Assembly: GCA_026874595.1 (NCBI GenBank) | Contig: CM049320.1 | Span: 40,325,214 to 40,389,213, forward strand | Origin: Sipunculus nudus | Lineage: Eukaryota > Annelida > Sipuncula > Golfingiida > Sipunculidae | Length of the DNA stretch: 64,000 nucleotides | Direction of reading: 5' to 3' | Shown: positions 57,541 through 64,000 of the stretch, one piece after another | Numbering within the stretch: the first letter of the stretch is position 1 | Layout: each line of letters opens with the position of its first letter | Made by a program: the position numbers and the translations under genes | The notes under the pieces: generated by a model | Database searches by the model: none | Seen by the model: only the letters and a program-made list of their open reading frames with translations | Told to the model about the DNA's origin: nothing

Positions 57541-58332
57541 TTTACTGTAGATTCAGAAAAAAATGGTTTGGATTTCCTTTTCAAGGTTTTCATGGGTGAA
57601 TTCGAAGGTCCACGAATTCATGCTTTCCCTGGCGGCAGTAGGTGGACGACTTCATCCATAATTATTTAAGTTGGATGATGAGTTTGCAATAATGGTACAT
57701 AACATTGCTTGTAACTATTTTATGAATATCACTCGTACATCAGATAAATTATTTCTACTGTATTATACTTAAACTGTTAATGATTTCTAAATATTCAAAT
57801 TTACACTGAAATCGCTCTAACACGACCCCTGTTGAACGGCCATTGAAGGTTACAATCAAATAATATCTTGTTACAGCCAAAAAAATATGGCTGTTGTTAT
57901 TAAATAAGTGATTGTTATTCGCACTTTATATGCATAATTTTATTAAGTTTCTCTGTCTTCAATACACTTTGGGACGAAAACGTTGTACGGGGCACTATTA
58001 TTACAATATATTATGCACGGCTCAACAATTGCAGCAACCACATGCCTTTGTCAGCCTTCCATCTACATCCGGCTGCCTGGCACTACAACCACTATTGGTA
58101 CCCGTAGCTCTGAATCCTTTTGCCAGCTATGCTCGATGCCATCTCAGTCGCCTTTGAATGTGCCCTAGATCGTCGACAACCCAAACCACGACCCCTAAAA
58201 ACCTCTCAGCCCCAGCCTCGCATGCTTCGGCAACACTCCAAGCAGCATCTCTAGCTAGCCCAGCCGCTGTGCCTACAGCCAGCTTCACCAAGGTGTCCAG
58301 CCCAGCCCTGAACGCAAGTGCACTCCTAATCC
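57541..58332. other. Intergenic stretch, nothing firm
   Basis: Frames on both strands across 57912-58429 are open but have Ala/Ser/Pro-rich products with no domain. Confidence 0.4.
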
Positions 58333-58500
58333 TGGACAGCTGAGTTGTAAAACATTCGGCCTTCTCCGCTGGCGACCCGGGTTCAATCCAAGGTGCTGTC
58401 TTGAGAGTGGGTTGAAGTGGCCCGTCCAAGGTCGGTGATTCTGTCAGGGTTCTCCGGCTTCTTCCACCTCTTTCACTACGATACTAAACACTATCAGTAT
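58333..58500 (+). mobile_element. tRNA-derived SINE (plus strand)
   Basis: A-box-like AGCTGAGTTGTAAAACATTC (58338) and B-box GGGTTCAATCC (58379-58389) lie at tRNA spacing, after 'ccttctccgctggcgacc'. A body follows with GTCAGGGTTCTCCGGCTTCTT, 21 bp at 58442, whose TTCTCCGG core recurs in invertebrate SINE bodies (from memory). It is a different family from the SINE at 3735-4008. Confidence 0.55.
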
Positions 58501-60469
58501 GTTCTATATTCGCCTTAAATAGCTATATGTGTTTACCGATTCAATCTGTCAAATTTTGTCGTTGCTGAGAGAGGTATTGCAGTCCGGATTATCTTGAGAC
58601 CTGTGACTGGCTCGAGCGCCGACTTCACTTTCAGTCAGTAACTCCCAATCCTGCTAAAATCTATGTGAATCACCCAGTACATGATAACCAACATCTGACA
58701 CAAACGACAGCCAGCGCCGCAACTAATGTGCTCTTGGTTTCAACGGGCAAAAGATAACGCCCAATCCACCGATATTCCACCCTTCGTGCCTCAGTGGCAT
58801 CGCAGGCAGCAGAGATTGAACTGGCAGGTCTCGCTAGAATAATCCAGCTGACCTCAAGGTTGTAGCTTCTGCAGTTCCAAAATATTGTACGCCTCATGGA
58901 TTCCGTCCCTTTCACAGGCCAAATGCACTATTCTCGGATACAGAGTGCACAAAATCAATCTGGGGACGGCTCCTTCCACGTTCATCCCCAACTGTTGACA
59001 ACAAAGGTTTATAAATTTCTGGATTTCCTGTATCTCTGAAAATCGTTCTGGTAAAAAAATGTTGGCAGATAGTACTAAATAAAATTCTAAACAGTTACAC
59101 TTCCTCTTTAAAGATAAATCACGCTCGCAATATCGACCGGCCTCAGCGGTTACTACAATCAGTGTTTCAGTTTCTGATGGCCTTCCATCCAATTTTGCGC
59201 CTTTGGAAGATATCTCCTTCTCCAAATCAACGGGACATTGCTATCAGTTTAAGGGACATCTCCTTCCACGGCTTTCACTTTAAGTGAACGGATGTCCAAA
59301 CTTAAGCATGCACCGAACCACGTGACGGTTAACGTGACGGTGCTCTTAGTAATGCCCTTATCTGCCTAATCTGCCGTGGGCCCTGTTCATTATCTCGGAC
59401 GGCAATCCAGTACCTTGAAACTTTGCAACGTCAGCCCTCAAAATATGCTAAGTCTAGGCCAGTCTTCCCACTGTCAATTTTTAGACCCATAATTTCCGCA
59501 TCAGTGTACGCTCCTGAGGCAGCGGAAATCTTGCGTTTCTAAAGAAACTACAGATTTTCGCGCTGCCAGCTTTAACCTTTTATGATGCACTTAAACACCA
59601 TGTGGTGCACATGGGCCTGTCTGCTGAATGAAAAAACTGCTGATGTGACTAGCAGCCAACCAAATGCAAGTCAACAAACACTCGACAAGCATTAGGCTCC
59701 GCCCAGAAACCACTTGTTGGGCAATTCTCTCAGAGCCTGTGGCCTATTCAAACGGTCGCTGGGGCGATGAGCCGTCACCCAAAACGAAATGAACAACATT
59801 GGCTCCGTGTATTCCTCGCTTGGCTTGTAAACCGTGTTGTCTTCAGCACAGGGTCTCATCTGGTTGTACCAAAAGACAGTGCTCCCCTCTGGTGTAGCGA
59901 TTCAGGATACAAGGTCATAACAAACAGCGCTTACGATATAGGTAGCTGGCCTATGGGTAAAGCGCTGTGTAAAGAGCGTACATCAGTGCTGCAACTCAAG
60001 TGACTTTGGGTCACGTGACCAGTCAAGTGACAGTTAAATTCAAAATTTCATTAAATCCAAAGTTGTGGTGTTTTCCCCATGCTTGTTCTAAAGGCATATC
60101 TATCGCGCATAGCAGTAGTTATCACAAAACGCAACCATGTGAACACTGGATTGAAAAGAAATATGGTGAATGGTCCCTTTCATTCTTCCTCTCAGCTTAA
60201 ATAAGAATTTAATTTTCTTTGAATTTTTGTATACATACAACAAATAGTGATCATACGTAATTTATCTTGTATTATATGAAAAGTCCCATTTATCACAAGG
60301 TGATAAACGCCGGCTTTCATCAGCACACATACTGCATGATTGACACATTGATTAAACAGGTATTTTTAATATAAATTTGCAAAATGGAATACCGAGGTAC
60401 ACGACTTGTGAAAACATCGTCTTCTATGCATCGTTGTGACAAATGTCCCACAAGGTTTCTCATGGGTAA
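58501..60469. other. Gene-poor stretch with one unexplained ORF
   Basis: A 123-codon minus-strand frame at 58854-59225 (starting MEKEISSKGAKLDGRPSETE) contains several Cys and a Leu-rich middle but matches no family I recognise. An overlapping frame continues at 58670-58915. Neither has clear splice sites. Plus-strand frames at 59767-60200 have no domain. It may be a decayed mobile-element ORF. Confidence 0.35.
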
Positions 60470-60515
60470 ATATTATATATATATATTTATATGTAAACAC
60501 ATATATGTATATATA

Positions 60516-60574
<59 letters not shown>
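60470..60574. repeat. (AT)n-rich microsatellite
   Basis: Interrupted then pure AT dinucleotides, about 100 bp. Confidence 0.95.
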
Positions 60575-60577
<3 letters not shown>

Positions 60578-60639
60578 AGGCGTTTTCGCCTATTTTCTAA
60601 TTTCTTCCAATTTACTATCTATTACAAGAAAGATGCTTG

Positions 60640-61215
60640 CCTTCATCTGAACAGAATATTATCTCATTAAAAATTATACTTTTTCATCCTGTCTAGTCGG
60701 AGCATATATATATTTATCAGAATATAATGACTACTTTCAATGTACAATCCAGCATTATTTATCGGCCTTCATTATAACAGAATTATTGTTTTTTATTATT
60801 TGATCAAGCTCGTTCTGAATTAAAATTGCAACCCCTGTGAAATTCATTTGCTCCCAGATTTATCTGACTTCATTGGTTTCAAAGCAAACAGTCGTGACCA
60901 CTCTTTCAAAATATGACAGTTATGTTCCCTCTTTTGTTTTATAATATCTGCCGGAAATCTTTCGTCCATAGAAATTGCACCTTCTCATGTCTTTTTTATG
61001 CCTGTTGTAATTTAAATCTCTGTTCTGTCAAATCTTTTACAATAAAAATCCCACTTATTTCATTTTTTTATCTCGATTAACACAGATAGCATAACTGACA
61101 AATTTAAACAGTAAAGCACACTTATCTGCATGGTAACGCAAAAAAATCCAGGTAATTGATCACACAGAAACCCAGACCGTGAGAACACCATTTATTTTTC
61201 CATTGATTACACAGT
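60640..61215 (+). repeat. Dispersed repeat family A, internally deleted copy
   Basis: Same ordered blocks as 34890-36150 at roughly 75-80 percent by-eye similarity. About 600 bp of its middle part is absent between the CAACCCCT block and GTTCCCTCTTTTGTTTT. Confidence 0.75.
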
Positions 61216-62099
61216 ATCAGGTATTGGTAGCAAAATACTGTTTATGTACAACACTTTCACTGTTTGTCGCTGATAAATCACGGAATCCTGGCCTAACAAA
61301 AATATCAGGCAAATTCGTGAGAAACAAGTTTTATTAACAAAGAATACAATGTGATACCTGCAAACGATGGTACCAAACTAAATGAATTGTAATGCCTTTC
61401 TATGCATATGACAGACTTGGATCATCACCAATTTATTAAACTCTCTGGTGCAGAGTCTTCATCAGGAATGTTGGCTATATATCACTCTTTTAAAATCTTC
61501 TTTTAAAGTTTCTAATATCCTTTTGAAAAGACCAGTGTCCAGTGCAATTATTTACTTGTTTTTCTTCTGTGTCCACCATAAATCTAAATACTATCAAGTC
61601 TTCATTTGTCTTCTGTTGGATGTGCCTACAAACGACAAGCAGAGTCGTTATCTAGTCCGATTCTGCGCAGTGTAGCAGGTTAAGTATACAGTGATATGTG
61701 GGGTTATCTCACAGTTTGTCACGTGCTATCCAAATTTGGTTAATAATACCCTTGTTCGGGCATCACCGACATTGCAAATATTGCCTTAGTTAGTGGTTTT
61801 CGTAAAATTCGAGGGTGTAGGGATTATTCTAGGCGGTACTTAATCACGGCATATGTGCAGTGCCGTGATCAGTATAGCCGCAGAGTCTATGGAGCATTCT
61901 ACAGAAAACGTTCCAATTCATAAAAATTCATGTTCTTAGCATTCATAATGTGACATACACAAAATGTGTAGCCACTTATGTGTTATTTTAAATGTCCTGC
62001 CTGAATATAAGCTTTAGTGAAGCGTAAATTGAGGGTCCGCTGACCATTTTTAACTTTTTTGGTGTAATCTACTTGCTCGGGGCCAGTGAAGGCAGTATA
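61216..62099. other. Intergenic stretch, nothing recognised
   Basis: AT-rich. The frame at 61448-61675 has no domain. Confidence 0.5.
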
Positions 62100-62214
62100 C
62101 GCAGTTGCCTGGCGAGCGAGTGCACCTAGACCGGAACTTCTGCCCATGACGTCATGTTTCGGTTCTCGCTCGATGAAGACATCGTGTTTACTATTCTTTC
62201 CTGTGTTTTTCAGG
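62100..62214 (+). promoter_or_regulatory. Possible promoter and non-coding first exon
   Basis: A short CpG-containing island in AT-rich DNA holds GGCGAGCGAG, an ETS-like ACCGGAA (62130-62136) and a perfect CRE palindrome TGACGTCA (62147-62154). It is followed after about 60 bp by a donor-like TTTTTCAG/GTTAGT (62214). If real, the gene would extend to the right beyond the window. No coding exon is visible between here and 64000. Confidence 0.25.
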
Positions 62215-64000
62215 TTAGTAACGTTTCTAAATCTTTAGCCCCAATTACAAACCCGTAGTATTGTTAAATAACGAATAGGGATTAGAACTGCATGAGTTTT
62301 GACACGTATTATCTTGTAGAAATGATACTTTGGTAGTTTCCCGCATGCATGTAAAACGTTTGCTACCCAGCGTTCGCGCCATGTTCATTTTCACAGAACT
62401 GAGTTTCTGAGTTTCTCCCGTGTCTGTATCAAGCAAATGAGCTCTCCCGAGCATGTATAAGGTTATTTAACACTGTTATCTTGCTAGTTAAACGTATAAA
62501 TACTATTGACTATGGCAAGTTTTTAATTTGATGCCAGTTTGTGAAGTAAGTGCAGATTTCACGCTTCACAAGTTGTTCACGTGCAATGGTCATAGTTCAT
62601 GTTCACAACCCCCCCCCCCCCCCCTTATATTGATCTGAGACTGATCAGGCTTGAAGTAGAAGCTGTAAACATGTATTACTTTTGTTCATGACCACATATT
62701 TATTATGATATTCCCTTAATTATATAGAGAGGTATTTTATGTGTTTGGGTAGTGGTACATGTCCAGGGATATTGATTGTTGATGAAGAGTAATAGATATA
62801 TCAAGAGTCAGTTGACATACCCTATGTTGGTACCTATATACATATATGTGGAATAGGCCAGCGTTTAAAGATCCAGGTCTTTTAATATGCCATTGTATTT
62901 ATGTTCAACTCTGTAATTAAAAAAAAAGCAGTATTGAGAAAGAGGCCCACCATATTCAGGATTTATCAGGAATAGGTACCCAGCTATTTTATATCAAGCT
63001 ATAGTTTGTGAGATAGTTAAATCCTCACCCAAATTTAAGTGGTAATTTACTAAACAGGGTCCTTGAACACTGTCATTTGGTTGAGATAGAATGTCAATTT
63101 TTAGTAACACCCATCTTTTGCTTGATGACAATAACTTTAAATGTAAATTTGCACATTTGTATTTGCCAGTATTTAAAGAGGACTGTATAAGGCAAGTAGA
63201 AATCTGGAGGTAATTTTGTATATTTTATTATTGACGTAACAACATATTTTGGACTTGAACTTTACATTTGCAATGAAAAGCATCTGATTATCATTGATAT
63301 ATTTTGTGTTGTAAGTGCTGCCACCTGTCGGAGATTAGGAAAACTAAAACGTCATTTGAGGGATCAGGTTCTAGCTCTATGCATATGGAATGACAGACAG
63401 TGTGAGAGAAAAATAAATCATTGGCCATGTATGATTTTTAATAATATTTAATTCTATCAATATTATGATGAAGATGTTTTGTTTATCATGGACAGTCTAA
63501 CAGTTCTCATTATATTAACCTGAACAATATGTTTATGTTTAATAATAACTCGGGACCAGAATTTATTGTTAGCAAGCATTATGTTAGCACTTCCGTTGTA
63601 AATAGCATTTATTTATTAGGTTGTCAGATGGAAAATCAGCACATGTGGATCAGTTTGATTGTTTACATATGTTTATATATTACCCTTTATTTATGAAAGT
63701 AAATGTAGATCACTTGCTTGTGCATTCAGTTGGTAAATCAGCTTGTGCTATATAATTTGAATGCGGTTGACATAATAGTAAAGTTAATGATGACACATAT
63801 TAAACACAAGTATCCGAGGGTGTTAGGTTCGAATCTTGAACAGTATGTCTATGTTTACATAGAAGATGATGACCCTTTAATTTGAAATGTTGCATGTTAA
63901 CCCAGATCAGCTTATGATGATATATGTTAAACTCAGTTCGTGAACATTTATTATATGAGACTTCTGTATATTTCTTATTATAATATGATGACTTAACAGG
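62215..64000. other. AT-rich right edge, no gene seen
   Basis: Contains a poly-C run (62610-62624) and otherwise unremarkable AT-rich sequence, possibly intronic if the promoter at 62100 is real. A lone GGTTCGAATCTTG near 63827 resembles a B-box but has no A-box partner. Confidence 0.45.

Noticed and set aside
58127-58429. 100-codon minus-strand Ala-rich ORF
   Set aside because: It overlaps a plus-strand SINE head and an equally open plus-strand frame, and its composition rather than homology explains the openness.

Overview
The window is eukaryotic, repeat-rich, AT-rich DNA with sparse, intron-split genes. The gene content fits a marine invertebrate, most likely a mollusc and probably a bivalve: a Golgi beta-1,4-galactosyltransferase, a membrane-anchored FkbM-type methyltransferase, an intact APE-type LINE, tRNA-derived SINEs and many hAT/Tigger-like remnants. 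The species is not identified, and no tRNA, rRNA, CRISPR or bacterial operon signal was seen.

Layout. 1-3646: satellite array of 53-bp monomers with a nested higher-order repeat. 3735-13852: the 5' half of a beta-1,4-galactosyltransferase gene on the minus strand. Three exons can be read (exon 1 at 13672-13852, exon 2 at 6690-6922, exon 3 at 4811-4998). Their phases agree, and the remaining catalytic exons are absent, so they lie beyond the satellite or are lost. 15385-17310: a second minisatellite whose 108-bp unit keeps a 396-codon frame open. 17605-18560: a small hAT-like MITE and a diverged tandem duplication. 21566-22576: a single-exon FkbM-family methyltransferase (minus). 24780-31330: degenerate tandem repeats and two decayed LINE reverse-transcriptase fragments. 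32600-39470: Tigger-like ends, a fold-back repeat, a dispersed repeat family, a CCGTACGG-rich MITE and long TA/GA microsatellites. 40674-50823: a composite mobile element. 52897-55286: a small plus-strand three-exon gene model of unknown function. 57371-64000: SINE, repeat copies and a possible promoter, otherwise no recognisable gene.

The most striking structure is at 40674-50847. A non-autonomous hAT element (14-bp terminal inverted repeats, 8-bp target duplication GCGGCAAC) is interrupted by a full-length LINE of about 5.6 kb with intact ORF1 and ORF2. The LINE is bounded on both sides by a nearly identical direct copy of about 1.9 kb (41411-43309 and 48941-50847). It therefore looks like a LINE with 'LTRs', but each copy is the right two thirds of the hAT element plus 24 bp of its flank. 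The simplest reading is a target-site duplication about 100 times longer than usual. An assembly artefact or a recombination-born duplication must be excluded.
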